Below, one piece after another: positions 1 to 10,742 of a stretch of 24,969 nt of DNA (the stretch's first letter is position 1; the number at the start of each line of letters is the position of its first letter). Under the pieces are notes generated by a model that saw only the letters and a list, made by a program, of their open reading frames with translations, searched no databases and was not told where the DNA came from. The position numbers and the translations under genes were made by a program. This DNA comes from Armadillidium nasatum. Taxonomy: Eukaryota; Arthropoda; Malacostraca; Isopoda; Armadillidiidae. The stretch is taken from NCBI GenBank assembly GCA_009176605.1, contig SEYY01003498.1, positions 1-24,969 on the forward strand. The letters run 5' to 3'.

Positions 1-243
1 TTATGTTTGAAAACAATTTTTGATAGAAATGAATTTTTTTATTTTTTTTTTATTTTCATATACTTTTTATGCCTTTAAAAACCAATAAGAAAACAATTGT
101 TTAGAAATCCTATTATTTTAATTAAAAATACAAAGCTAAAATAATTTTCGAGAAAGCAAATATGCCTTTTTTCATCTAATTTTTAAGCTATAAAATTTTT
201 CAGAAATAAGAAAAGGAGAATAAAATTTTAATTTAAAATTTAA

Positions 244-277
<34 letters not shown>

Positions 278-1671
278 CAAGTAATTTTTAAGCTTTTAAA
301 AATTTATTTCAGATGAGAAATTAAAAATTTCCTTATCATTTTATTTAAAAATACTAATATCTAAAACAATTTTTGTGAAATAAAATATTTTTATTTTGAT
401 CTAATTTTTAAGCTAAAAAAAAAAAATTCAGAAATACAAAAATTAGAATAAATCTGTATTATTTTAAATTAAAAATTTAAAAGAATTTTGTAAAAGCAAA
501 TTTAGCTCTTTTTGAATAATTTTTAAGCTCTAAAAAATTTAATAGGAGGAAAAACTGAAAAAATACATATTGTTTTATTTAAAAATACTAGTACTTAAGT
601 TATTCTGAAAAAGAAATTCACCTAAATTCTTTTAATTTTTTACTTTTAAAACAAAATCAGGATGAAAAAATTTTAATTTAATATTATGATACAAAAATTA
701 CCAGGATTTAAATGAAATTTGAGAATGCAAATTACCTATTTTTCTGCAACTTTTATGATTTTGAAAATTTCAAAAAGAAAAGAAAATTTAAGATTCATAT
801 TATCAATTGAAAGTATAGAGCTAAAATAATTTTTGAGAAACGAAATATATCAATTTTCATCTAATTTTGAAGTTTTAAAAAAAATTTCATAATTACAGAA
901 ATTAGAATAAATATTTTTTTTTATTTAAAAGTACTGATTTAAATGAATTTTGAGAAAGCAAATAACCTCTTTCCCCATAATTTTTAAACTCTTAAAAAAA
1001 TTTACAATGAGGAAAATATGATAAATTCCCTAGTGTTTTAATTAAAAATACGAGTACATAAGTAATTCTGAAAAAGATTAAATTTTAAGGCTTTTAAAAT
1101 AATTTTAGGAAAAAAAGATAGTTATAAATAAATGTTAGAATACTAAAATTTACGATGATTTACTTGAATTTTAGAATTCAAATTTACCTATTTTCGTATA
1201 CATTTTATGCCTTTAAAACTTCAGAAAGAAAAAAATTGTTTTGAATTCATATTATTTTAATTAAAAATACAAAGCTAAAATAATTTTCGAGAAAGGAAAT
1301 ATACCTATTTTCATATAACTTAAGCTTTAAAAAAAAAATTTCAAAAATTTAAAATTTAAATGAATTTTGTGAAAGTAAATTTACTTCTTTTCAAGTAATT
1401 TTTAAGCATTTAAAAAAATTTATACAGATGAAAAATTGAACAATTCTTTATCATTTTATTTAAAAATACTAATGTCAAAATCAATTTTTGAGAAAGCTTT
1501 AATATCTTTTAGAATTGAAGCTTTTAGAAGCTTTGAGAATATCTTTTAAAATCTAATTTTTAAGTGTTAAAGAAATTTCGGAACGACAAAAATTAGTATT
1601 AATATGTATGATTTTAATTTAGAATACTTAGAATTAAAAGAATTTTGAGAAATCATATTTACTTCTGTTCA
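1..1671 (+). repeat. Satellite A array (within copy 1)
   Basis: These are tandem monomers of about 110-120 bp in the four-type order of satellite A. Each has a cytosine-poor core (tgagaaagcaaat) followed by a tacctattttc-like box and taatttttaagctttta. The monomer-specific halves include tacaaagctaaaataatt (D) and acgagtacataagtaatt (B). The array breaks off at about 1671, in the tail of an A-type monomer, where family B sequence begins. No gene-like sequence is present. Confidence 0.88.
248..277 (+). repeat. T30 homopolymer replacing satellite sequence
   Basis: Thirty T residues lie between taaatga and caagtaattttt. Copies 2 and 4 have 27 bases of normal mixed sequence (including gtaaagcaaatttaggtcat) between the same flanks. 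The run substitutes for that sequence instead of being added to it. Confidence 0.9.
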
Positions 1672-2224
1672 TTACATAAGCAAGTCTACAAACATATATA
1701 ATTTAATGAAGCAAAAAAATAGAAAAATCACAATTTAAAAGTACCATCTCTTCGAAATTATGCTAAATACGCAAATACTGACATAAATTATCTTGATTGA
1801 ACTGAAAACATTAGGAAAATTGTACTCAAATATAAACATTTTTAGCCTATTTTAGGCTTCCCTTAAGGCTATTTTATAAACCAAAAAGTGACAATCATAA
1901 ATTTGTCCTTACGAAAAGGGTACGCTTTGTACTTAATATAAAAATTTACATTTTAACTAGATCAAATAACACTAGAATAAGCACACTTGGACTGAAACAG
2001 CATAACAATGATGGAAAAATTCGTTCGTTTTAAAGAAAATGTAGTCATAATTAAGCCAATATAATGTTCGTATTTTTTAAGGTTTTCCTTAGGATTCTCC
2101 TCATTTACAATAATAACCAACCATTTTCCAGCATTTTAAAATTAAAATAACTCATTTTAACCTTTTCCGGCTTCTAACTTCATCTTTCTTTACAATTAGA
2201 ATGTGCCACAGACATTAAGTTTAA
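1672..2224 (+). repeat. Family B fragment embedded in satellite A, copy 1
   Basis: The sequence changes here from simple satellite to more complex AT-rich DNA (for example gctaaatacgcaaatactga, gtgacaatcataaatttg, agaataagcacacttgg). Landmarks occur in the same order as in the right-end family B unit at about 23090-23650: the accatct / acataaattatctt / ctcaaatat / tataaaccaaaaagtgacaa / tagaatgtgcca series. The fragment therefore corresponds to about 550 bp of the 1.13-kb unit. No terminal inverted repeat or clear target-site duplication is visible. Satellite A resumes at 2225 with aatttttaagctttt, one monomer boundary later. Confidence 0.85.
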
Positions 2225-4323
2225 CATAATTTTTAAGCTTTTAAAAAATTAACTATTAGGAAAAATTGAAAATTTCCTAATTATTCTAATTAAAAATGCG
2301 AGAACTTAAAAGATTCTGATAAAGGAAATTTATATATTTTCTTTAAATTTTGAAGCTTTTGAAACAATTTTAGAAAAAAAGATTGTAATAAATAGATATT
2401 AGTAAACAAAAATTTACGAAGATTTACCTGAATTTGAGAAACAAAATTTATATATTTTCATTTACTTTTTAAATTCTTTTAAAAACTTCGGAAAATAAAA
2501 AATTTGATTTAATTCATATTATTTTAATTGAAAATACAAAGATAATATAATTTTCGAGAAAGAAAAAATACCTATGTTCATCCATTCTAAAAAAAAATTC
2601 ATGAATACAAAAATAATTTTTTTAAAATTTATGTTTGAAAACAATTTTTGATAGAAATGATTGTAAAACTTAGATATTTACATGAATTTGAGAAAGCAAA
2701 TTTTTTTATTTTCATATACTTTTTATGCCTTTAAAAACCAATAAGAAAACAATTGTTTAGAAATCCTATTATTTTAATTAAAAATACAAAGCTAAAATAA
2801 TTTTCGAGAAAGCAAATATGCCTTTTTTCATCTAATTTTTAAGCTATAAAATTTTTCAGAAATAAGAAAAGGAGAATAAAATTTTAATTTAAAATTTAAA
2901 TGATTTTTGTAAAGCAAATTTAGGTCATTTCAAGTAATTTTTAAGCTTTTAAAAATTTATTTCAGATGAGAAATTAAAAAAATTTCCTTATCATTTTATT
3001 TAAAAATACTAATATCTAAAACAATTTTTGTGAAATAAAATATTTTTATTTTGATCTAATTTTTAAGCTAAAAAAAAAAATTCAGAAATACAAAAATTAG
3101 AATAAATCTGTATTATTTTAAATTAAAAATTTAAAAGAATTTTGTAAAAGCAAATTTAGCTCTTTTTGAATAATTTTTAAGCTCTAAAAAATTTAATAGG
3201 AGGAAAAACTGAAAAAATACATATTGTTTTATTTAAAAATACTAGTACTTAAGTTATTCTGAAAAAGAAATTCACCTAAATTCTTTTAATTTTTTACTTT
3301 TAAAACAAAATCAGGATGAAAAAATTTTAATTTAATATTATGATACAAAAATTACCAGGATTTAAATGAAATTTGAGAATGCAAATTACCTATTTTTCTG
3401 CAACTTTTATGATTTTGAAAATTTCAAAAAGAAAAGAAAATTTAAGATTCATATTATCAATTGAAAGTATAGAGCTAAAATAATTTTTGAGAAACGAAAT
3501 ATATCAATTTTCATCTAATTTTGAAGTTTTAAAAAAAATTTCATAATTACAGAAATTAGAATAAATATTTTTTTTATTTAAAAGTACTGATTTAAATGAA
3601 TTTTGAGAAAGCAAATAACCTCTTTCTCCATAATTTTTAAACTCTTAAAAAAATTTACAATGAGGAAAATATGATAAATTCCCTAGTGTTTTAATTAAAA
3701 ATACGAGTACATAAGTAATTCTGAAAAAGATTAAATTTTAAGGCTTTTAAAATAATTTTAGGAAAAAAAGATAGTTATAAATAAATGTTAGAATACTAAA
3801 ATTTACGATGATTTACTTGAATTTTAGAATTCAAATTTACCTATTTTCGTATAATTTTTATGCCTTTAAAACTTCAGAAAGAAAAAAATTGTTTTGAATT
3901 CATATTATTTTAATTAAAAATACAAAGCTAAAATAATTTTCGAGAAAGGAAATATACCTATTTTCATATAACTTAAGCTTTAAAAAAAAATTTCAAAAAT
4001 TTAAAATTTAAATGAATTTTGTGAAAGTAAATTTACTTCTTTTCAAGTAATTTTTAAGCATTTAAAAAAATTTATACAGATGAAAAATTGAACAATTCTT
4101 TATCATTTTATTTAAAAATACTAATGTCAAAATCAATTTTTGAGAAAGCTTTAATATCTTTTAGAATTGAAGCTTTTAGAAGCTTTGAGAATATCTTTTA
4201 AAATCTAATTTTTAAGTGTTAAAGAAATTTCGGAACGACAAAAATTAGTATTAATATGTATGATTTTAATTTAGAATACTTAGAATTAAAAGAATTTTGA
4301 GAAATCATATTTACTTCTGTTCA
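2225..4323 (+). repeat. Satellite A array (end of copy 1 into copy 2)
   Basis: These are continuous + orientation satellite A monomers, crossing the copy1/copy2 junction at 2628/2629. Monomer types are recognisable by catattattttaattaaaa (D), aagattctgataaagg (B) and gattgtaataaatagata (C). Apart from the junction, where one B-type monomer is skipped, nothing but satellite is seen. Confidence 0.85.
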
Positions 4324-4874
4324 TTACATAAGCAAGTCTACAAACATATATAATTTAATGAAGCAAAAATAGAAAAATCACAATTTAAAAGTACCATCTC
4401 TTCGAAATTATGCTAAATACGCAAATACTGACATAAATTATCTTGATTGAACTGAAAACATTAGGAAAATTGTACTCAAATATAAACATTTTTAGCCTAT
4501 TTTAGGCTTCCCTTAAGGCTATTTTATAAACCAAAAAGTGACAATCATAAATTTGTCCTTACGAAAAGGGTACGCTTTGTACTTAATATAAAAATTTACA
4601 TTTTAACTAGATCAAATAACACTAGAATAAGCACACTTGGACTGAAACAGCATAACAATGATGGAAAAATTCGTTCGTTTTAAAGAAAATGTAGTCATAA
4701 TTAAGCCAATATAATGTTCGTATTTTTTAAGGTTTTCCTTAGGATTCTCCTCATTTACAATAATAACCAACCATTTTCCAGCATTTTAAAATTAAAATAA
4801 CTCATTTTAACCTTTTCCGGCTTCTAACTTCATCTTTCTTTACAATTAGAATGTGCCACAGACATTAAGTTTAA
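4324..4874 (+). repeat. Family B fragment embedded in satellite A, copy 2
   Basis: This is almost identical to the 1672-2224 fragment. The differences noticed are mainly homopolymer length (agcaaaaatag versus agcaaaaaaatag). It shares both satellite boundaries with copy 1, so it was duplicated together with the whole 2.65-kb segment rather than inserted independently. Confidence 0.88.
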
Positions 4875-5278
4875 CATAATTTTTAAGCTTTTAAAAAATT
4901 AACTATTAGGAAAAATTGAAAATTTCCTAATTATTCTAATTAAAAATGCGAGAACTTAAAAGATTCTGATAAAGGAAATTTATATATTTTCTTTAAATTT
5001 TGAAGCTTTTGAAACAATTTTAGAAAAAAAGATTGTAATAAATAGATATTAGTAAACAAAAATTTACGAAGATTTACCTGAATTTGAGAAACAAAATTTA
5101 TATATTTTCATTTACTTTTTAAATTCTTTTAAAAACTTCGGAAAATAAAAAATTTGATTTAATTCATATTATTTTAATTGAAAATACAAAGATAATATAA
5201 TTTTCGAGAAAGAAAAAATACCTATGTTCATCCATTCTAAAAAAAAATTCATGAATACAAAAATAATTTTTTTAAAAT
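4875..5278 (+). repeat. Satellite A, end of copy 2
   Basis: Satellite A resumes directly after the family B fragment and runs B, C, D and then part of A. It ends at acaaaaataattttttta, where the next unit begins. It matches 2225-2628 nearly base for base. Confidence 0.85.
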
Positions 5279-5297
5279 TTATGTTTTTTTTTTTTTT

Positions 5298-5363
<66 letters not shown>

Positions 5364-5575
5364 TTTAAGAAAACAATTGTTTAGAAATCCTATTATTTTA
5401 ATTAAAAATACAAAGCTAAAATAATTTTCGAGAAAGCAAATATGCCTTTTTTCATCTAATTTTTAAGCTATAAAAATTTTCAGAAATAAGAAAAGGAGAA
5501 TAAAATTTTAATTTAAAATTTAAATGATTTTTGTAAAGCAAATTTAGGTCATTTCAAGTAATTTTTAAGCTTTAA
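5279..5575 (+). repeat. Partial third copy of the segmental unit
   Basis: After the same A-to-C junction as at 2629, the unit starts again (ttatgttt). It is at once replaced by a T run (5284-5358), then continues recognisably from aagaaaacaattgtttag (5367) through ggtcatttcaagtaatt. Around 5570-5580 it departs from copies 1, 2 and 4 and merges into diverged satellite A. It is therefore a 5' fragment of about 300 bp at the edge of the recent tandem expansion. Confidence 0.85.
5284..5358 (+). repeat. T homopolymer (one A at 5299) replacing the unit start
   Basis: A run of 75 bases, all T except A at 5299, follows ttatg at the start of the third segmental copy. Sequence resumes with aagaaaacaattgtttag at 5367. 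Measured from ttatgttt to aagaaaac, this copy has 80 bases and copy 1 has 78, so the register of the repeat is kept. Confidence 0.9.
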
Positions 5576-7319
5576 AAAATTTATTCAGAAGAAAAGTTGA
5601 AAAAATCCTTCTAATTTTATTTAAAATTACTAGCATTTAAATCATTCTGATAAAGGAAATTTACCTATTTCTTTAAATTTTTAATGCTTGAAAAAAAACA
5701 ATAAAAAAATTGTAATAAATAAATATAATTATTCTAAAAATTACGATGATACAAATGAAATTTGAGTAAGCAAATAACCTATTTTCATGTTATTTTTATG
5801 CTTTTAAAAATTTCTGAAAGGAGCAAATTTTGTGAATTCATATTATTTTAATAAAAAATACAAATATAAAATTATTTTTGAGAAAGCAAAAATACCTATT
5901 TTCATCTAAATTTTAAGCTCCAAAAAAAAATTCCAGATCAAAAAAATTAGAATAATCAGTATTATTTAATTAAAGACACTATGATTTAAATGAATTTTGA
6001 GAAAGCAAATATACCTTTTTTCATTAAATTTTTAAGCTTTTAAAAAATTTACTAAGGGGAAAAATTTTTAAAAATTCTTATTATTTTAATTAAAAATACG
6101 AGTACTTAAATGATTCTGATAAAGGAAATTACCCTATTTTCATGAAATTTTTATGTTTTTTAAACAATTCTAGAAATTAAACATTGTAATTCATAGATTT
6201 TATTATCCTAAAAATTACGAGGATTTACATGAATTTTGAGAACGCAAATTTATATATTTTTATTTAATTTTCATTCCTTAAAAAATTTCAGAAAGAAAAA
6301 TATTGGATTTAATTTATATTATTTTAATTTAAAAATAAAGCTAAAATAATTTTTGACCATGAAAATATATTTATTTTCATTTCTTTTTGAAATTTATAAA
6401 AATTTCAAAACGACAAAAATTAGAATGAATCTTTATTATTTTAATATGATCTAAATGAATTTTGGGAAAGCATATTAAGTTCTTCTTTCTTACGTATTAG
6501 TCTTTTAAAAAAAATTCCAAAGAGGAGAAAAAATGATAAATTCTCTATTATTTTAATTAAAAGAGAAGACTTAAATAATTCTGATGAAGGAAAATCTATT
6601 TTTCTTAAAAAAATTTTTAAAACAATTTTAGAAAGATAAGATTGTTATACATAGATTTAATTATACTAAAAATTACGAGTATTAATTAACATGATTTTTG
6701 AGAAAGCAAATTTCCCTATTTTTATTTAGTTTTTATGCTTTTAAAAATTCCTGAAAGAAAAAATTTTATTTAATTTATATTATTTTAATTAAAAATAAAG
6801 CTAAAATAATTTTTAACATTGCAAATATATCTATTTTCATCTAATTTTTAAGCTTTACTAAAAATTTCTGTTTGTCCTGACAAAAAATTAGAATTAATCT
6901 GTATTATTTTAATTTAAAATTTAAATGCTTTTTGAGAAAGCAAATTAACCTCTTTTCAGTAATATTTAAGCTTTTAAAAAATTTATTCACAGGAAAGGTT
7001 GGAAAATTCCTTTCATTTTATTTAAAAATACCATTAAATATTTAAAATATTCTGATAAAGAAAATTTACCTATTTTGTTTTAATTTTTATATCTTTAAAA
7101 AATTTCATAATGACAAAAATAAGAATATATCTGTTTTATTTTATTTTAAAATGGTATGATTTTTATGAATTTTTAGAGAGAAAATATTCCTCTTTTCACA
7201 TAATTTTTAATCTTTTAAAAAAATTTACTGTGAAGAAAAATTTAAAAATTCTTTATAATTTTAATTAAAAATACGAGTACTTAAAAGATTTTGAAAGAAA
7301 TTTTCAATTTTTTTAAAAT
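5576..7319 (+). repeat. Diverged satellite A array
   Basis: These are + orientation monomers that are individually more diverged than the segmental copies. The A-type marker (acgacaaaaattag-like) appears near 6411 and 6881, a spacing of about 470 bp, which is one higher-order unit. The next A-type marker (tgacaaaaataag, about 7111) is only about 230 bp on, so two monomers (C and D) are missing there. The array runs without a break into segmental copy 4 at 7320. Confidence 0.85.
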
Positions 7320-7692
7320 TTATGTTTGAAAACAATTTTTGATAGAAATGAATTTTTTTATTTTCATATACTTTTTATGCCTTTAAAAACCAATAAGAAA
7401 ACAATTGTTTAGAAATCCTATTATTTTAATTAAAAATACAAAGCTAAAATAATTTTCGAGAAAGCAAATATGCCTTTTTTCATCTAATTTTTAAGCTATA
7501 AAATTTTTCAGAAATAAGAAAAGGAGAATAAAATTTTAATTTAAAATTTAAATGATTTTTGTAAAGCAAATTTAGGTCATTTCAAGTAATTTTTAAGCTT
7601 TTAAAAATTTATTTCAGATGAGAAATTAAAAATTTCCTTATCATTTTATTTAAAAATACTAATATCTAAAACAATTTTTGTGAAATAAAATA

Positions 7693-7697
<5 letters not shown>

Positions 7698-7738
<41 letters not shown>
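7698..7738 (+). repeat. A41 homopolymer replacing satellite sequence
   Basis: Forty-one A residues lie between gaaataaaatattttt and ttcagaaatac in segmental copy 4. Copies 1 and 2 have 33-34 bases of normal sequence there (attttgatctaatttt and then aagct plus a short A tract). Unlike a simple expansion of the existing A tract, the unique bases upstream of it are gone. Confidence 0.88.
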
Positions 7739-7740
<2 letters not shown>

Positions 7741-8626
7741 CAGAAATACAAAATTTAGAATAAATCTGTATTATTTTAAATTAAAAATTTAAAAGAATTT
7801 TGTAAAAGCAAATTTAGCTCTTTTTGAATAATTTTTAAGCTCTAAAAAATTTAATAGGAGGAAAAACTGAAAAAATACATATTGTTTTATTTAAAAATAC
7901 TAGTACTTAAGTTATTCTGAAAAAGAAATTCACCTAAATTCTTTTAATTTTTTACTTTTAAAACAAAATCAGGATGAAAAAATTTTAATTTAATATTATG
8001 ATACAAAAATTACCAGGATTTAAATGAAATTTGAGAATGCAAATTACCTATTTTTCTGCAACTTTTATGATTTTGAAAATTTCAAAAAGAAAAGAAAATT
8101 TAAGATTCATATTATCAATTGAAAGTATAGAGCTAAAATAATTTTTGAGAAACGAAATATATCAATTTTCATCTAATTTTGAAGTTTTAAAAAAAATTTC
8201 ATAATTACAGAAATTAGAATAAATATTTTTTTTTTATTTAAAAGTACTGATTTAAATGAATTTTGAGAAAGCAAATAACCTCTTTCCCCATAATTTTTAA
8301 ACTCTTAAAAAAATTTACAATGAGGAAAATATGATAAATTCCCTAGTGTTTTAATTAAAAATACGAGTACATAAGTAATTCTGAAAAAGATTAAATTTTA
8401 AGGCTTTTAAAATAATTTTAGGAAAAAAAGATAGTTATAAATAAATGTTAGAATACTAAAATTTACGATGATTTACTTGAATTTTAGAATTCAAATTTAC
8501 CTATTTTCGTATACATTTTATGCCTTTAAAACTTCAGAAAGAAAAAAATTGTTTTGAATTCATATTATTTTAATTAAAAATACAAAGCTAAAATAATTTT
8601 CGAGAAAGGAAATATACCTATTTTCA

Positions 8627-8629
<3 letters not shown>

Positions 8630-8658
<29 letters not shown>
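8630..8658 (+). repeat. A29 homopolymer replacing satellite sequence
   Basis: Twenty-nine A residues lie between cctattttcatat and tttaaaatttaaatg in copy 4. Copy 2 has 30 bases of mixed sequence (aacttaagctttaaaa and so on) between identical flanks, so the length is kept to within one base. Confidence 0.9.
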
Positions 8659-8661
<3 letters not shown>

Positions 8662-8982
8662 AAAATTTAAATGAATTTTGTGAAAGTAAATTTACTTCTT
8701 TTCAAGTAATTTTTAAGCATTTAAAAAAATTTATACAGATGAAAAATTGAACAATTCTTTATCATTTTATTTAAAAATACTAATGTCAAAATCAATTTTT
8801 GAGAAAGCTTTAATATCCTTTAGAATTGAAGCTTTTAGAAGCTTTGAGAATATCTTTTAAAATCTAATTTTTAAGTGTTAAAGAAATTTCGGAACGACAA
8901 AAATTAGTATTAATATGTATGATTTTAATTTAGAATACTTAGAATTAAAAGAATTTTGAGAAATCATATTTACTTCTGTTCA

Positions 8983-9179
8983 TTACATAAGCAAGTCTAC
9001 AAACATATATAATTTAATGAAGCAAAAATAGAAAAATCACAATTTAAAAGTACCATCTCTTCGAAATTATGCTAAATACGCAAATACTGACATAAATTAT
9101 CTTGATTGAACTGAAAACATTAGGAAAATTGTACTCAAATATAAACATTTTTAGCCTATTTTAGGCTTCCCTTAAGGCT
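8983..9179 (+). repeat. Truncated family B fragment in copy 4
   Basis: The sequence from attacataagcaagtc to cttcccttaaggct matches the first 197 bp or so of the fragments at 1672 and 4324. It then breaks abruptly, joining ttttaacaaaaataaaa of a C-type satellite monomer. It marks a deletion or recombination breakpoint within family B. Confidence 0.85.
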
Positions 9180-9995
9180 TTTTAACAAAAATAAAAAAAA
9201 ATTGCAATTTAAATATTATTATACCTAAATGAATTTTGAGAAAGGAAATTTATATATTTTCAATAATTTTTATTTATAAAAATTTCAGAAAAAAAAAATT
9301 GAATAAAATTCATTTTTTTTTTTTTAAAACACAAAGCTAAAATGATTTTTGAGAAAGCAAATATAACTTTTTATTTTATTTTTCAGCCTAAAAAATATTT
9401 GAAAACTGCGAAAATTAGAATAAATCTGTATTATTAAATACTAAGATTTAAATGAATTTTGAGAAAGAAAATTTACCACTTTTCACCTAGATTATAAGCT
9501 TTTAAAAAAAATTTAGTACGACGAAAAATTGAAAAAATTCTTATTTTAATTAAAAATACGAGTTGTTAAATATTTCTGATAAAGGAGATTTACCTATTTT
9601 TTAAATTTATGCTTTTAACACAATTTCAGAAAGTAAAAATGGTAATTCATAAATAAAAGTAAAATTACTGATTTAAATAAATTTTTTGAAAGCAATTTTA
9701 CCTATTTTCATGAAATTTATATACTTTTAGAAATTTCATAAATAAAAAAATTATATCAAATTAATATTATTTTCGTGAAAAATAGATAGCTTAAATGTGT
9801 TTTGAGAATGCAAATATACCTATTTACATTTAATTTTTAAACCCTGTTAAAACTTTCAAAAAAATTTCCCTTTTTTTATATAGTTTTTATACTATTTAAA
9901 AATTTCAGATAGAAAAATTGGATTACATTCATATCATTTAAATTAAAAATTCAAAACTAAAATGAATTTTGAGAAACCAAATGTACATTTTTTCA

Positions 9996-10463
9996 TCTAA
10001 TTTTTAGGCTTAAAAAAAATTTCAGGACGACAAAAATTAGAATAAAACTATTTTTTTTAAAAAAAATACAGAGATATAAATGAATTTTGAGAAAGAAAAT
10101 TTACCTCTTTTCACTTAATTTTTAAGCTTATAAAAAAATTTAGTACGAAGAAAAATTGAAAAAATTCTTATTATTTTAATTAAAAATACGAGTACTTAAA
10201 TGATTCTGGTAAAGATTTACCAATTTTTTTCAACTTTAGGCTTTTAAAACAATTTTAGGGAGAAAAAATTGTAATAGGTAAATATTATTAAAGTAAAATT
10301 ACGAAGATTTAAATAAATTTTTGAAAGCAATTTTACTTATTTCTATATAATTTTTATACTTTTAATAATTTCTTAAAGAGAAAAATTATATTAAATTAAT
10401 ATTATTTTTATGAAAAATATAAAGCTAAAATGAGTTTTGAGAAAGCAAATGTAACTATTTTCA
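9996..10463 (+). repeat. Representative satellite A higher-order unit (A-B-C-D, 468 bp)
   Basis: This is a complete unit with clean edges. Monomer A is 9996-10114 (marker ggacgacaaaaattag). B is 10115-10231 (marker acgagtacttaaatgatt). C is 10232-10345 (marker ggtaaatattattaaagt). D is 10346-10463 (marker aaatataaagctaaaatg). Monomer lengths are about 119, 117, 114 and 118 bp. The next A monomer begins at 10464. All four share the core and the (a)atttttaagctttta box and differ in their other half, which is the definition of a four-monomer higher-order repeat. Confidence 0.82.
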
Positions 10464-10652
10464 TATAAGTTTTAAGCTTTATTAAAAATTTCAGAACGAC
10501 AAAAAATTAGACAATGTTTTATTTTAATTAAAAATGCTAAGATATAAATGAATTTTGAGAAAGCAAATTTACGTCTTTTAACTTAATAATGATTCTGATA
10601 AAGGAAGTTTACCTATTTTGTTTAATTTTTAGTTTTAAAAACAATTTCAGAG

Positions 10653-10738
<86 letters not shown>
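10653..10738 (+). repeat. A86 homopolymer replacing a C-monomer body
   Basis: Eighty-six A residues follow acaatttcagag and are followed by ttttcatataattttt. In other C monomers these two landmarks are separated by about 83 bases of normal satellite sequence. The tract therefore replaces most of one monomer without changing its length. The only reading frame through it is a meaningless poly-lysine frame. Confidence 0.88.

Positions 10739-10742
<4 letters not shown>

Larger units (their letters stand above)
1..2628 (+). repeat. Segmental tandem unit, copy 1 (satellite A plus family B fragment)
   Basis: This is the first of two adjacent, nearly identical segments; the start of the window matches the sequence beginning at 2629. 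The unit begins inside a satellite A monomer of type C (ttatgtttgaaaac), carries about 1.67 kb of satellite A, then about 550 bp of family B, then about 400 bp of satellite A. Compared with copy 2 it lacks about 40 bp after gatagaaatga, has extra T near 42-51, and has a T run at 248-277 in place of ordinary sequence. Single-base differences from copy 2 are few (for example tttcccc versus tttctcc near 972), so the duplication is young or homogenised. The left end may continue outside the window. Confidence 0.93.
2629..5278 (+). repeat. Segmental tandem unit, copy 2
   Basis: This is the second full copy of the 2.63-2.65-kb segment and follows copy 1 directly. It is the most complete version. 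It keeps the stretch of about 40 bp after gatagaaatga (containing gtaaaacttagatatt) that copies 1 and 4 lack, and it has normal sequence where copies 1 and 4 have homopolymer runs, so it serves as the reference. The copy1/copy2 junction joins an A-type monomer (atgaatacaaaaataa) to a C-type monomer (atgtttgaaaac), skipping monomer B. The joint lies in the low-complexity string tttttttaaaattta at 2617-2631. The same joint recurs at the end of copy 2 (about 5267-5281). Confidence 0.93.
7320..9179 (+). repeat. Segmental unit copy 4, 3'-truncated
   Basis: This dispersed copy of the same segment starts with ttatgtttgaaaac and follows the order of copies 1 and 2 through the first 197 bp or so of the family B fragment. 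It stops after cccttaaggct (9169-9179) and joins a C-type satellite monomer. Its left flank (7260-7319) is an uninterrupted B-to-C satellite context, so this end looks like the ancestral, unrearranged side of the unit. It shares the deletion of about 40 bp and several base variants with copy 1 rather than copy 2. Two A runs (7698-7738 and 8630-8658) replace normal sequence. Confidence 0.9.

Noticed and set aside
1672..2224. Family B fragment as a transposon with terminal inverted repeats
   Set aside because: The first and last bases of the fragment are not inverted copies and no clear target-site duplication flanks it.
5224..5424. Open frame with a poly-phenylalanine body
   Set aside because: It is created by the T run at 5284-5358 inside satellite DNA and has no protein-like composition; not a gene.
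9996..10463. Calling satellite A a centromere
   Set aside because: The higher-order structure is compatible, but nothing in the sequence (such as a recognised CENP-B-box match) shows centromere function.
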